Source: an uncultured Oscillospiraceae bacterium (GTDB lineage: Bacteria > Bacillota > Clostridia > Oscillospirales > Oscillospiraceae). From it: DNA of 64,000 bases. The notes below the pieces were generated by a model. It saw only the letters and a program-made list of their open reading frames with translations, was not told where the DNA came from and searched no databases. Below are positions 36,854 through 45,927 of the stretch, piece after piece (positions within the stretch are counted from its first letter, which is position 1; each line of letters starts with the position of its first letter). The stretch is from the NCBI GenBank assembly GCA_947627715.1, contig CANQXK010000001.1:124001-188000 (forward strand), in the 5' to 3' direction. Position numbers and translations under genes: made by a program.

Positions 36854-37474
36854 TTACGAAATCGCCAGCAGATCAAATAGGCCCGACAAAAGCAGGACTC
36901 TCTGCGTAAGAGAAATAAGCAGCAGTAAGAGGACCGCCGCCAAGAAGCGGATCAGCGTTGCGCGGGAAAAACCGCAGCCGGAGGGGGGATACCCGAAAAG
37001 TCCCGTCCGCAAAAGCTCAAGCGAGACGCAAAAGGAATCGGCTGCGAGAGGGAAAAACAGCGGGAGCGAAAAGAGCGCCGGAACGCCTAAAAGCAGGACG
37101 CCCGCCGCCGCGCCGCCGGCGGCATAGAGGCGGACAAGCACCGCAAGCGCAAAGGCGGCCGTAAAGCCGCGTACCGCCGCAAGCGCCGGGATCAGGACAA
37201 CGCCCAGAGCCGTAAACCCAAAGAGGAAGGCCGCAAGATGGACCCAGCTCACTTGAAGGAAAACGGTAAGAAAGGAGATGGACGCCCCGTCCTCCCGCAG
37301 AACGGAAAAATACCCGGAAAGGAAGCCGGCCGCCGCCTCCCCCGCGGCAAAGCCTGAGGCGGCAAAGGTCCCGCACAGCACGCCAACCAAAAAGGACACG
37401 GCGCAGAGTAAAAACGCGGCGACCCCAACACGCGGCAGGGACAGGAACGCAGGGGGAAGGAATCTTTTGTTCAT
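36854..37474 (-). CDS. spoIIM: Stage II sporulation protein M-like membrane protein
   Basis: A 206-residue polytopic protein with five or six hydrophobic segments, matching the SpoIIM/DUF95 family in size and topology (FLVGVLCGTFAASGF at the start, FGFTALGVVLIPALAAVRGF in the middle). SpoIIM is part of the mother-cell DMP complex that thins septal peptidoglycan and drives engulfment. The ATG follows GGGTGA. A sigma-E-like promoter precedes it (37492-37520). Sequence conservation is modest, so family assignment rests partly on the xerD linkage. Confidence 0.82.
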   Translation of the reverse strand: MNKRFLPPAFLSLPRVGVAAFLLCAVSFLVGVLCGTFAASGFAAGEAAAGFLSGYFSVLREDGASISFLTVFLQVSWVHLAAFLFGFTALGVVLIPALAAVRGFTAAFALAVLVRLYAAGGAAAGVLLLGVPALFSLPLFFPLAADSFCVSLELLRTGLFGYPPSGCGFSRATLIRFLAAVLLLLLISLTQRVLLLSGLFDLLAIS

Positions 37475-37491
37475 CGCATATCACCCGAACA

Positions 37492-37520
37492 AGCCTATGC
37501 GCCCACCGGGGGAAAAATGC
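37492..37520 (-). promoter_or_regulatory. Possible sigma-E promoter of spoIIM
   Basis: Minus strand: GCATTTT (37520-37514), 14-base spacer, CATAGGCT (37499-37492). It partly matches the mother-cell sigma-E pattern (ATATT-type -35, CATACAAT-type -10). Confidence 0.35.
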
Positions 37521-37805
37521 AACGGACAACCTCGTCCCGCGAAGCTCTTTCATAATAATACTTCTTGAACAAATAATCAATAGAAATTCTCAAATTTGTG
37601 AATTATGCACATAATTTATGTTAACATGATTATGTTAACATAGGCCACCGAAGCTGGCTTCGCAGTCAAAAAGATGGGCTATATTCGCTATATTTGGGTA
37701 TGTAATCACTATTGGGCACAACATCTTGGTTATCACACGCCGTTTATGTTAACTTTACTGCATGATAACAATATGTAATCATCGGGTATGTCAAAATGCC
37801 GGGAT
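37521..37805. other. AT-rich intergenic segment with palindromic TTATGTTAAC repeats
   Basis: The 285 bases between spoIIM and the TIGR04086 gene are far richer in A+T than the surroundings. They hold three exact copies of TTATGTTAAC (37616, 37630, 37744), two of them inside the perfect palindrome ATGTTAACAT, a weaker TTATGCACAT at 37603, two TATGTAATCA copies, and a small hairpin CGAAGC-TG-GCTTCG (37649-37662). A 34-codon frame at 37674-37778 has no ribosome site. I see no supported gene here. Confidence 0.6.
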
Positions 37806-38210
37806 TTACCTGCGGCGGCGACGGGAATGTACAGTTATTGCGCCTGAGGCGATGCCGCCACACAAGATACTGAGAAAAATCCCCATATCCCCTCCGTCCA
37901 TGATATTGAGGTCGCCCCCGGCAAGGCCCGCCAACAGCCTCAGCAAAATGGCAAAAAGAGCCGTCAGCACCCCGGACAGGAGCGCAGCCCCGTGGTTTTT
38001 GAGCCTTGCCACCAGCGCGCCCAGGGCCGCCGCCGCGAAGGCAGACGCGACGACCACGGCCTTCTCGGCCCCCTCCCCTATTTTTCCCGACGCGATGAGG
38101 AGCGCCAGAAACATGGTGACGGCCGACGCCGTCAGGAGCGTCACCGCCGCTCCCAGCAGCGACCCCAGGGCCACCTTTTTTAATTGCGTTTTCCCGTTGA
38201 ATTTGGGCAT
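37806..38210 (-). CDS. TIGR04086 family membrane protein
   Basis: A 134-residue protein with four predicted membrane segments and a basic tail (SRRRRR). It matches the TIGR04086/YrzE-type family found next to yajC in Clostridia. AAAGGAGGG precedes ATG 38210, preferred over an ATG at 38231. Function is unknown. It is the last gene of the tgt-yajC cluster, separated from yajC by 76 bases without a clear terminator. Confidence 0.8.
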   Translation of the reverse strand: MPKFNGKTQLKKVALGSLLGAAVTLLTASAVTMFLALLIASGKIGEGAEKAVVVASAFAAAALGALVARLKNHGAALLSGVLTALFAILLRLLAGLAGGDLNIMDGGDMGIFLSILCGGIASGAITVHSRRRRR

Positions 38211-38286
38211 GGAAATCCCTCCTTTAAACAAGCCCTGTTAAGACTTATTCCAAAGGAGGGAAGAAAATACCTTTTTCTTTTTGGGA

Positions 38287-38721
38287 TCAGTTCGCCTTGT
38301 CGTCCGGCTCCTGGGCGTCCTTCCCGGTGGAGGAGATGCCCCACTTGGCGATCTTGATGCGCACGCGGTCCTCGCCCGTCTCAAAGGTCACAAAGTCCCC
38401 GGAGATGTTGACGATCTTGCCCACCATCCCGCCGATGGTGGTGATGTTGTCGCCCACCGCGAGGGAGTTGCGCATCTGCTCCTGCTTCTTCTTGCGGTTC
38501 TTCTCAGGCCGGATCATGAAGAAGTAGAAGACCAGGATGATGACGACGAGGTAGATGACCATGGTGCCGATCCCCAGTCCGCCGGCAGCCGCGGCGTCCG
38601 TCCCGTCGCCGGTGGTCCCGTCAGACGATACCATGCACCCGGCAAGGCACAGGATCAGGAGCGCTGCGCTCATAACGATCGCAAAAACGCGCTTCATTGC
38701 GGATGTATTTTTTGAAAACAT
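38287..38721 (-). CDS. yajC: Preprotein translocase auxiliary subunit YajC
   Basis: A 144-residue protein. The core is the standard YajC layout: one membrane helix (MVIYLVVIILVFYFFMIRPEKNRKKKQ) followed by a small domain (LAVGDNITTIGGMVGKIVNI). Unlike ordinary YajC of about 85-110 residues, it has an N-terminal signal-like segment ending in a lipobox-like LCLAGC, so the mature protein may be a lipoprotein with a further transmembrane helix. GGAGGTC precedes ATG 38721. It associates with SecDF in other bacteria; secDF is not in the window. Confidence 0.9.
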   Translation of the reverse strand: MFSKNTSAMKRVFAIVMSAALLILCLAGCMVSSDGTTGDGTDAAAAGGLGIGTMVIYLVVIILVFYFFMIRPEKNRKKKQEQMRNSLAVGDNITTIGGMVGKIVNISGDFVTFETGEDRVRIKIAKWGISSTGKDAQEPDDKAN

Positions 38722-38756
38722 TGGTTGACCTCCATATTCTGATAGCATTGTGTTTT

Positions 38757-38785
38757 ATTATAGCGTGTATTTCGTCCGAATGCAA
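38757..38785 (-). promoter_or_regulatory. Promoter of yajC
   Basis: Minus strand: TTGCAT (38785-38780), 17-base spacer, TATAAT (38762-38757), in the 83-base gap after tgt. yajC can therefore be made without reading through tgt. Confidence 0.8.
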
Positions 38786-38804
38786 GAATAATTTGAGTAA
38801 ACGG

Positions 38805-40076
<1,272 letters not shown>

Positions 40077-40092
40077 TTAGGCAAATGCCATA

Positions 40093-40121
40093 TTGCACAT
40101 TTCCACATGATTTGCTAAAAT
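40093..40121 (+). promoter_or_regulatory. Promoter of the second phosphodiester glycosidase gene
   Basis: TTGCAC (40093-40098), 17-base spacer, TAAAAT (40116-40121). The start site near 40128 excludes an ATG at 40085 and bears on the choice of start codon of the gene. Confidence 0.65.
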
Positions 40122-40129
40122 GTTCTGGT

Positions 40130-41401
40130 ATGAAAACAGATATTGATTCTTCACGAAAAAAATCAATACAGCTTTACGGCGGCTCCACCGGGACCCACAT
40201 GGCAGCGCCCAACGGCAGAAAAAAGCGCCGCTGGCCGGTCTGCCTTATTTGTGTTGTCCTTGTTCTCGTGATCGTCTATCTGACGGCGGTGTATTCGCAG
40301 ATTCCCTTCATCAAGCATCTGCGGACGGTGTATATCGAGACGGCCATGAGCACCATGCACCACCGCTGGCTTGCGACCGCCTTTATCCCCGCCGGCGTCG
40401 TCAACGAGGTCGTGGACCACATGAACAAGGCGCTGGAGGAGAACATGGTGCCGGAGAGCAAGCTCCCCGGCGGCGGTCCCGCCACCCCTTCCGATCCCAC
40501 GGCCTATCACCCAGACATCACCCCGCCCGATCCCCCCGACGTGGCAAGCGGCCTTGGCGCCCTCCTTGAGCAGTTCCCGGAGCTTGACCCGGAGACCATC
40601 CCTGAGGATATTGAGGATTTCCACGGCCTTCAGATCAAGGACATCATGGATATGGGCATCAAGACCACCGCCGGGGATGCCGTCTGGGCCATCGACTCCC
40701 CCAACAACCTGCTGATCGTCTACGTCTCCGGCACGGGCTACAAGGGAAAGCTCGTGATCGTCAAGGACAGCGCCCAGGTCATCTTGGGGGCCAACCCCAG
40801 GGCCTCCCGCGGCTCCTCCGTCACGGAGATCTGCGAGCATTACGGCGCGGTCCTGGGCGTCAACGCCAGCGGTTTTATCGATCCTGACGGCAGGGGCAAC
40901 GGTTTTGACGGCGTCGGCCTCATCATCTCCGAGGGCGTGAAAAGCCACGATGCCATCGCCAGCCCCTATCAGATCTGCGGGCTTGACTATGAGAACAACC
41001 TGCGGCTCGGCTACAAGGTGGAAGAATCCACGCTCCGGGACGCCGTGCAGTTTTATCCCATCGTCGTCCTCAACGGCGAGCGGATGAATCCCGGCTCCTT
41101 CATCAGCAACCAGCCCCGCACCTGTATCGGCCAGACCAGCGATAGATCCATGCTCCTTCTGATGATCGAAGGGCGTCAGCTTGACAGTCTGGGCGCCCCC
41201 CTCACCGTCTGCTGTGATATTCTGCTCCGCTACGGCTGTTATAACGCCATGAATATGGACGGCGGTTCAAGCTCCTCCATCACCTATATGGGCGAGATGA
41301 TCACCCGCACCTCAAGCCCCATGTCCACGGGGCGTTACCTTCCCGACGCCTGGCTTGTGATGCCCCCCTCCTATGTATCAGAAAAATCCGCCGGACAGTG
41401 A
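40130..41401 (+). CDS. Membrane-anchored phosphodiester glycosidase (NAGPA) family protein
   Basis: About 423 residues: a basic N-terminus, one membrane segment (WPVCLICVVLVLVIVYLTAVY), a Pro-rich linker, then an extracellular NAGPA domain (ANPRASRGSSVTEIC, GVNASGFID, FYPIVVLNG, and the NMDGGSSSSITYMG motif). The start is uncertain: ATG 40130 would be nearly leaderless given the promoter, while ATG 40199 (MAAPNGRKKRRW) fits the membrane anchor well but has no strong ribosome site. Proteins like this occur near teichoic acid or exopolysaccharide functions; no such genes are adjacent. Compare the SLH-bearing paralogue at 14111. Confidence 0.85.
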   Translation: MKTDIDSSRKKSIQLYGGSTGTHMAAPNGRKKRRWPVCLICVVLVLVIVYLTAVYSQIPFIKHLRTVYIETAMSTMHHRWLATAFIPAGVVNEVVDHMNKALEENMVPESKLPGGGPATPSDPTAYHPDITPPDPPDVASGLGALLEQFPELDPETIPEDIEDFHGLQIKDIMDMGIKTTAGDAVWAIDSPNNLLIVYVSGTGYKGKLVIVKDSAQVILGANPRASRGSSVTEICEHYGAVLGVNASGFIDPDGRGNGFDGVGLIISEGVKSHDAIASPYQICGLDYENNLRLGYKVEESTLRDAVQFYPIVVLNGERMNPGSFISNQPRTCIGQTSDRSMLLLMIEGRQLDSLGAPLTVCCDILLRYGCYNAMNMDGGSSSSITYMGEMITRTSSPMSTGRYLPDAWLVMPPSYVSEKSAGQ

Positions 41402-41432
41402 CAGGAAAACGGATAGGTCACTAAGATAACTT

Positions 41433-41460
41433 GCAGGGCGCGGGCTTATCCGCGCCCTGC
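41433..41460 (+). terminator. Hairpin after the phosphodiester glycosidase gene
   Basis: GCAGGGCGCGG (41433-41443) and CCGCGCCCTGC (41450-41460) pair perfectly; no T run follows directly, so termination strength is uncertain. Confidence 0.6.
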
Positions 41461-41511
41461 CCTCTCGTGCGCGCCCTTCGATAAAAAAATAAAAAAATCC
41501 GAAAATAAAGC

Positions 41512-41540
41512 TTGCATTCCGCGTCGATGTATGCTATTAT
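41512..41540 (+). promoter_or_regulatory. Promoter of tRNA-Pro
   Basis: TTGCAT (41512-41517), 17-base spacer, TATTAT (41535-41540), about 20 bases before the tRNA. Confidence 0.7.
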
Positions 41541-41559
41541 ACTCAAGCACAAAAACATA

Positions 41560-41637
41560 TCCGGGTGTGGCGAAGTTTGGTATCGCGCTTGAATGGGGTT
41601 CAAGAGGCCGCTGGTTCGAATCCAGTCACTCGGACCA
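41560..41637 (+). tRNA. tRNA-Pro (anticodon GGG)
   Basis: A full cloverleaf can be drawn. The acceptor arms TCCGGGT and ACTCGGA pair with one G-U. The anticodon stem CTTGA/TCAAG encloses loop ATGGGGT, giving anticodon GGG for Pro codons CCC and CCU. The T arm is GCTGG-TTCGAAT-CCAGT and CCA is encoded at 41635-41637. The D arm carries TTTGGTA. Confidence 0.93.
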
Positions 41638-41774
41638 AGTCACCGCTTATTTGGGCGGAGGCTTGAAAAGGAGGCAGAAGCCAATGGCTTTTGCCTCTTT
41701 TCTTACCCGCTTCCCCCATCCGGGCGTTCAAGCCCGCACGGCGGGGCATCCCCACTTTACTGTTGAGGTCTACT

Positions 41775-42635
41775 ATGGAGCTTACCGATTTAAAAGCCGT
41801 CATGCCGCTTTTGGAAAAGCACGGGTTTCACTTTTCCAAGGCCAAGGGGCAGAATTTTCTCATCGCCTCCTGGGTGCCGGAGCGGATCGCGGCGGAGTCC
41901 GGCGCGGACAAGCGCACCGGCGTTCTGGAGATCGGCCCTGGCGTGGGGTGCCTCACGGCGGAGCTTGCCCGGAGGGCGGGAAAGGTCCTGGCGCTGGAGG
42001 TGGATGGGCGGCTGATGCCCGTTCTAAAGGAGACCGTGGGCGAATGGGAGAACGTGACGGTTTTAAACGCCGACGTGATGGACACCGACCTTGCGGCGCT
42101 GACTGCGGCCTATTTCCCCGGCCTCTCCCCTGTCGTATGTGCAAACCTCCCCTACAACATCACCTCCCCGGTCCTTGTCAAGCTGATCGGCTCCGGGCTT
42201 TTTGAGACGGTCACCGTCATGGTCCAGCGGGAGGTGGCGCGCCGCATCTGCGCCGCGCCGGGGACGGAGGAATACGGGGCGTTTGGGATCTTCGTGAACT
42301 TTTATACAAAGCCCTCGCTTCTCTTTGACGTGCCGCCGGACTGCTTTGCGCCGCGCCCGAAGGTCACCAGCTCCGTCGTCCGCCTACAGCGCCGGGACTG
42401 CCCCGCCGTCCAGACGGACGAGGCCCTTTTTTTTAAAATCGTCCGCGCGGCCTTTAATCAGCGGCGCAAGACGCTCTTAAACGCCCTTACGGCCGCTTTT
42501 TCCGATAAGCTTGATAAGGCGCTCATTCGCGCCGCCATTGCGTCAGCGGGCCTTCCAGAGGCTGTGCGGGGCGAGGCGTTGTCCATCCCGCAGTTTGCCT
42601 CTCTGACGTCCAGCATAAAGGAGTCGCTTTCATGA
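41775..42635 (+). CDS. rsmA: 16S rRNA (A1518/A1519) dimethyltransferase
   Basis: Dimethylates two adjacent adenines near the 3' end of 16S rRNA (KsgA). The 286-residue protein has the KGQNFL start region, the SAM site EIGPGVGCLTAEL, LNADVMDTDL and the catalytic NLPYNITSPVL. ATG 41775 (MELTDLK) is chosen because of TTGAGGTC upstream and family length; an in-frame ATG at 41691 adds a stretch absent from relatives. Its stop overlaps the start of the glycosylase gene. Confidence 0.95.
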   Translation: MELTDLKAVMPLLEKHGFHFSKAKGQNFLIASWVPERIAAESGADKRTGVLEIGPGVGCLTAELARRAGKVLALEVDGRLMPVLKETVGEWENVTVLNADVMDTDLAALTAAYFPGLSPVVCANLPYNITSPVLVKLIGSGLFETVTVMVQREVARRICAAPGTEEYGAFGIFVNFYTKPSLLFDVPPDCFAPRPKVTSSVVRLQRRDCPAVQTDEALFFKIVRAAFNQRRKTLLNALTAAFSDKLDKALIRAAIASAGLPEAVRGEALSIPQFASLTSSIKESLS

Positions 42636-43219
42636 TCCTGCCGTCTGATTTTTTCTGCCGGGACACCCTCGCCGTGGCCAGGGAGCTTTTGGGCTGCGTC
42701 CTTGTGTCCCGCGTGGGCGGCGAGGAGACGCGCGGCGTCATCGTGGAGACGGAGGCCTATCGCGGACCCCTTGACCCGGCGGCCCACTCCTACAGGGGCC
42801 GCACCCAGCGGGTCCGGGTTCTGTACGACGGAAAGGGCTTTGCGTATATCTATCTCATCTACGGTATGTACTGGTGTCTCAACCTCTCCTGCGGCCATAT
42901 AGACGAGCCGGACTGCGTGCTGCTCCGGGCGCTGGAGCCGGTGGGAGGGCTTGACGTTATGAAAAAGCGGCGTGGGACGGATAAGACCGCAAATCTCTGC
43001 TCCGGCCCCGGCAAGCTCTGCGCGGCTCTTGGCGTCACAAAGGAGCTTTACGGCGTGAAGGTCTTTGACCCACGCTCCCCTCTTTTTGTCGAAGAGGGCG
43101 TCGTTCCTGAAAAGGTGGAGGCCGGCCCCCGGATCGGGATAGACTACGCGGGCGACGCGAAAAACTGGCCGTGGAGATTCACCGTTTTCGGAAGTCCGTA
43201 CCTCTCAAAAAAGCTTTGA
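42632..43219 (+). CDS. DNA-3-methyladenine glycosylase (Mpg/AAG type)
   Basis: Base-excision repair enzyme removing alkylated purines. The 195-residue protein starts LPSDFFCRDTLAVARELLGC and has the catalytic ETEAYRGPLDPAAHSYRG segment (first Glu), then YLIYGMYWCLN and LCSGPGKLC, all diagnostic of the mammalian-type AAG family. It is coupled to rsmA through ATGA, so both come from the same message. Terminated at 43285. Confidence 0.94.
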   Translation: MILPSDFFCRDTLAVARELLGCVLVSRVGGEETRGVIVETEAYRGPLDPAAHSYRGRTQRVRVLYDGKGFAYIYLIYGMYWCLNLSCGHIDEPDCVLLRALEPVGGLDVMKKRRGTDKTANLCSGPGKLCAALGVTKELYGVKVFDPRSPLFVEEGVVPEKVEAGPRIGIDYAGDAKNWPWRFTVFGSPYLSKKL

Positions 43220-43284
43220 CCCCGCAATGGATGGCGGCGCACCGCCCCTCTATGCCGAGGCCATAAAATCTCTCCAGTTTTCGT

Positions 43285-43319
43285 CCCGCAGAAGGATTTC
43301 CTCTGCGGGCATTCTTTTG
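43285..43319 (+). terminator. Intrinsic terminator after the glycosylase gene
   Basis: CCCGCAGA (43285-43292) pairs with TCTGCGGG (43302-43309), followed by CATTCTTTT. Confidence 0.78.
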
Positions 43320-43363
43320 CCAATAAAATTATATCAAAAATTTATTCCAGTACGTTCATTATT

Positions 43364-43377
43364 TGTCATGTGTGACA
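43364..43377 (+). promoter_or_regulatory. TGTCA-N4-TGACA palindrome upstream of pckG
   Basis: TGTCA (43364-43368) and TGACA (43373-43377) are perfect inverted arms ending at the base before the -35 of the pckG promoter. The centre lies about 43 bases before the likely start site, a position used by Crp/Fnr-type activators. The binding protein is unknown. Confidence 0.5.
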
Positions 43378-43407
43378 TTGAAAAATCTTCTTCCCATAGT
43401 GTAGAAT
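43378..43407 (+). promoter_or_regulatory. Promoter of pckG
   Basis: TTGAAA (43378-43383), 18-base spacer, TAGAAT (43402-43407), about 43 bases before the ATG. Confidence 0.7.
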
Positions 43408-43449
43408 GATATACAGAGAAATTTGTATCTCTACAAGGAGGTTAATCAA

Positions 43450-45222
43450 ATGTACACCAAAAATCAGGCTGTTCTCACATGGATAGACGAGATGGCCGCC
43501 CTCACAAAGCCGGAGAAGATCGTCTGGATCGACGGCAGCGAGGAGCAGCTTGAGTCTCTGCGCCAGGAGGGCTACAAGACCGGCGAGCTTATCAAGCTCA
43601 ACGGCGAGGAGCTTCCCGGCTGCGTCTATCACCGTTCCGCCGTCAACGACGTGGCGCGTGTTGAGGACCGTACCTTTATTTGCTGCGAGAAGAAAGAGGA
43701 CGCCGGCCCCACCAACAACTGGATGGACCCCAAAGAGATGAAGACCATGCTCTACGGCATCTACGACGGGTCCATGAAGGGCCGCACCATGTATGTCATC
43801 CCCTACTCCATGTCCATTGTCGGCTCCCCCTTCGCAAAGTACGGCATTGAGCTTACCGACTCCATCTACGTGGTCATCTCCATGGCCATTATGACCCGCG
43901 TGGGCCTTAACGTCTATGACGCGCTGGGCGACAGCCCCGACTTCATCAAGGGCCTCCACGCCAAGGCGGACCTTGACCCGGAGAAGCGGTATATCGTCCA
44001 CTTCCCCCAGGAGAACCTCATCATGTCCGTGAATTCCGGCTACGGTGGAAACGTCCTTCTGGGCAAGAAGTGCTTTGCCCTGCGCATCGCCTCGTGCCTG
44101 GGCCGTGACGAGGGCTGGATGGCCGAGCATATGCTGATTTTGGGCGTGGAGTTCCCCAACGGCGAGGTCCACTATATCTCCGCCGCCTTTCCCTCCGCCT
44201 GCGGCAAGACCAACCTTGCCATGCTCATCCCGCCTGAGGGCTATCAGAAGAAGGGCTACAAGGTCTGGACCGTGGGCGACGACATCGCCTGGATCCGTCC
44301 CGGCCCCGACGGAAGGCTTTGGGCCGTGAACCCGGAGAACGGCTTCTTCGGCGTGGCTCCCGGCACCTCCATGAAGTCCAACCCCAACGCCATGCTGTCC
44401 ACCAGGAAGAACACCATCTTCACCAACGTCGTCCTCAAGCCCGACGGGACCGTTTGGTGGGAGGGCATGGACAAGAATCCTCCCGAGGGCGCTCTCAACT
44501 GGAAGGGCGAACCCTGGGATCCCTCCGACGGCTCCAAGGGCGCTCATCCCAACTCCCGCTTCACCGCCCCCGCGCGCAACTGCCCCTGCCTTTCCAAGGA
44601 GTTTGATAATCCCCAGGGCGTGCCTCTGGACGCCATGCTCTTCGGCGGCCGCCGCGCCAAGACCGCTCCCCTGGTCTACCAGTCCCGCGACTGGAACCAC
44701 GGTGTGTTCCTGGGCGCTACCGTCGCCTCCGAGACCACTGCCGCCGCCACAGGCGCGGTGGGCGTCGTCCGCCGCGACCCCATGTCCATGCGGCCCTTTA
44801 TCGGCTACCACGTGGCCGACTACTGGCAGCACTGGATCGACATGGGTAAGGACAAGCGCGTCACCAAGCTCCCCAAGATATTCCACGTCAACTGGTTCCG
44901 CACCGACGACGAGGGGCACTTCCTCTGGCCGGGCTTCGGCGACAATATGCGCGTCTTGGAGTGGGTCCTGAAACGCTGCGCCGGCGAGGTGGACGCTGTG
45001 GAGACGCCCATCGGCTATATGCCCCGTCCTGAGGACATCAACCTTGAGGGCATCGAGGACGAGGTCTCCCCTGAGACCCTCCGCGAGCTTCTGACCATCG
45101 ACAAGGAGGTCTGGCGCGGCGAGGCCGCCGACATCCGCAAGTTCTTCAGCGAGGTCGGCGAGGGCAAGCTCCCCCGCGAGCTGGAGGAGAACCTGGAGAC
45201 CTTAGAGAACAACCTGAAGTAA
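43450..45222 (+). CDS. pckG: Phosphoenolpyruvate carboxykinase (GTP)
   Basis: Interconverts oxaloacetate and PEP; in anaerobes it often runs in the carboxylating direction. The 590-residue protein belongs to the GTP-dependent class: kinase loop FPSACGKTNLAML with the hyper-reactive Cys, GDDIAWIRPGPDG, the NPENGFFGVAPGTS segment, and RDWNHGVFLGA. Length is right for the GTP type and too long for the ATP type. ATG 43450 follows AAGGAGGTTAATC; an ATG at 43423 overlaps the ribosome site. High-expression codon use fits a central metabolic enzyme. Confidence 0.95.
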   Translation: MYTKNQAVLTWIDEMAALTKPEKIVWIDGSEEQLESLRQEGYKTGELIKLNGEELPGCVYHRSAVNDVARVEDRTFICCEKKEDAGPTNNWMDPKEMKTMLYGIYDGSMKGRTMYVIPYSMSIVGSPFAKYGIELTDSIYVVISMAIMTRVGLNVYDALGDSPDFIKGLHAKADLDPEKRYIVHFPQENLIMSVNSGYGGNVLLGKKCFALRIASCLGRDEGWMAEHMLILGVEFPNGEVHYISAAFPSACGKTNLAMLIPPEGYQKKGYKVWTVGDDIAWIRPGPDGRLWAVNPENGFFGVAPGTSMKSNPNAMLSTRKNTIFTNVVLKPDGTVWWEGMDKNPPEGALNWKGEPWDPSDGSKGAHPNSRFTAPARNCPCLSKEFDNPQGVPLDAMLFGGRRAKTAPLVYQSRDWNHGVFLGATVASETTAAATGAVGVVRRDPMSMRPFIGYHVADYWQHWIDMGKDKRVTKLPKIFHVNWFRTDDEGHFLWPGFGDNMRVLEWVLKRCAGEVDAVETPIGYMPRPEDINLEGIEDEVSPETLRELLTIDKEVWRGEAADIRKFFSEVGEGKLPRELEENLETLENNLK

Positions 45223-45255
45223 AAGATTTCTTAATAATCCCCTTTATCATTGCTG

Positions 45256-45281
45256 AAGCGCCCCTTTCGGGGCGCTTTTTC
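45256..45281 (+). terminator. Intrinsic terminator after pckG
   Basis: AAGCGCCCC and GGGGCGCTT separated by TTTC, followed by a T run. Confidence 0.9.
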
Positions 45282-45308
45282 TTTCCTGATTTTTGGAAAG
45301 GATAACAC

Positions 45309-45337
45309 TTGACAGGACAGGCCAAAGGTGGTATAAT
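45309..45337 (+). promoter_or_regulatory. Consensus promoter of the MarR gene
   Basis: TTGACA (45309-45314), 17-base spacer, TATAAT (45332-45337): exact matches to both hexamers, suggesting strong transcription held back by a repressor. Confidence 0.92.
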
Positions 45338-45339
45338 AA

Positions 45340-45352
45340 CTAATACTATTAG
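45340..45352 (+). promoter_or_regulatory. MarR operator 1 (CTAATA-N-TATTAG)
   Basis: CTAATACTATTAG, a perfect 6-1-6 palindrome covering the start site of the consensus promoter. The reverse complement of this 13-mer recurs exactly at 45873-45885. Confidence 0.75.
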
Positions 45353-45402
45353 GGAATTGCTGCCCTTGCGGGCCGGAGATTTCCATATGTACGGAGCTGT
45401 GG

Positions 45403-45822
45403 ATGGAATACAGACAACTGGCCGTTGAGCTTTTGAAGCTTCGGGCCGAGCAGTTCAAAAGCGGTCTCTGGCGGCAGGCGGCGAAGCTGGCCCAGGGGGA
45501 GCTTCTGGCTCTCTACTATTTGCAAAGCAGCGGCGGGGCGTATCCCGGCCGGCTAAGCGACGAACTGTCCGTCAGCACAGCGCGGATCGCCGCCATGCTG
45601 AAAGATATGGAGGAGAAGGGCTGGATCGAAAGACAGGGTGATACCTTGGACAACCGCCATACCCTTGTCACCCTGACCGGCGCGGGTCTTCAGGAGATCT
45701 CCCGGAAGCGGGAGCAGACGGTGGAGGCCCTTTCCGGCGTACTGCAGGCCCTGGGGCCGGAGGACGCGACGGAGCTTATCAGACTTTTAAAACGAATGAA
45801 CGAGATCTGCAATGACCGATAA
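45403..45822 (+). CDS. MarR family transcriptional regulator
   Basis: A 139-residue winged-helix protein: LAQGELLALYYLQ, then SDELSVSTARIAAMLKDMEEKGWIERQ (recognition helix) and the wing DNRHTLVTLTGAG. This is a typical MarR with dimerisation helices at both ends. The gene sits behind a consensus promoter with the CTAATA palindrome on its start site, so autorepression is likely. The same palindrome precedes citrate synthase downstream, making that gene a likely target. The signal is unknown. A hairpin (GCCGCAGC/GCTGCGGC, 45833-45854) may end its transcript. Confidence 0.88.
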   Translation: MEYRQLAVELLKLRAEQFKSGLWRQAAKLAQGELLALYYLQSSGGAYPGRLSDELSVSTARIAAMLKDMEEKGWIERQGDTLDNRHTLVTLTGAGLQEISRKREQTVEALSGVLQALGPEDATELIRLLKRMNEICNDR

Positions 45823-45832
45823 TAGACAAAAG

Positions 45833-45860
45833 GCCGCAGCTCACGGGCTGCGGCTCTATT
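45833..45860 (+). terminator. Hairpin after the MarR gene
   Basis: GGCCGCAGC and GCTGCGGC arms around TCACGG, followed by a short T-rich stretch (TCTATTATATT). Confidence 0.6.
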
Positions 45861-45872
45861 ATATTCTATCAG

Positions 45873-45885
45873 CTAATAGTATTAG
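45873..45885 (+). promoter_or_regulatory. MarR operator 2 before citrate synthase
   Basis: CTAATAGTATTAG, the exact reverse complement of operator 1, lies 42 bases before the citrate synthase ATG and just after a TATATT that may be its -10. Confidence 0.72.
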
Positions 45886-45927
45886 ATATGTTTCCGAATG
45901 TGCGAATGATCAAAAAGGAGCGAAACG

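Noticed and set aside
37674..37778. Thirty-four-codon frame ending LGYHTPFMLTLLHDNNM, vaguely like the end of an integrase
   Set aside because: There is no ribosome site, the resemblance is to a few residues only, and the sequence overlaps the TTATGTTAAC repeats. It may be decayed mobile DNA, but the evidence is too thin.
43366..44919. Open frame of 517 codons on the minus strand across pckG
   Set aside because: It is antisense to a clearly conserved enzyme. The translation is Val/Gly/His/Leu-rich without domain motifs, the usual mirror of biased GC-rich codons.
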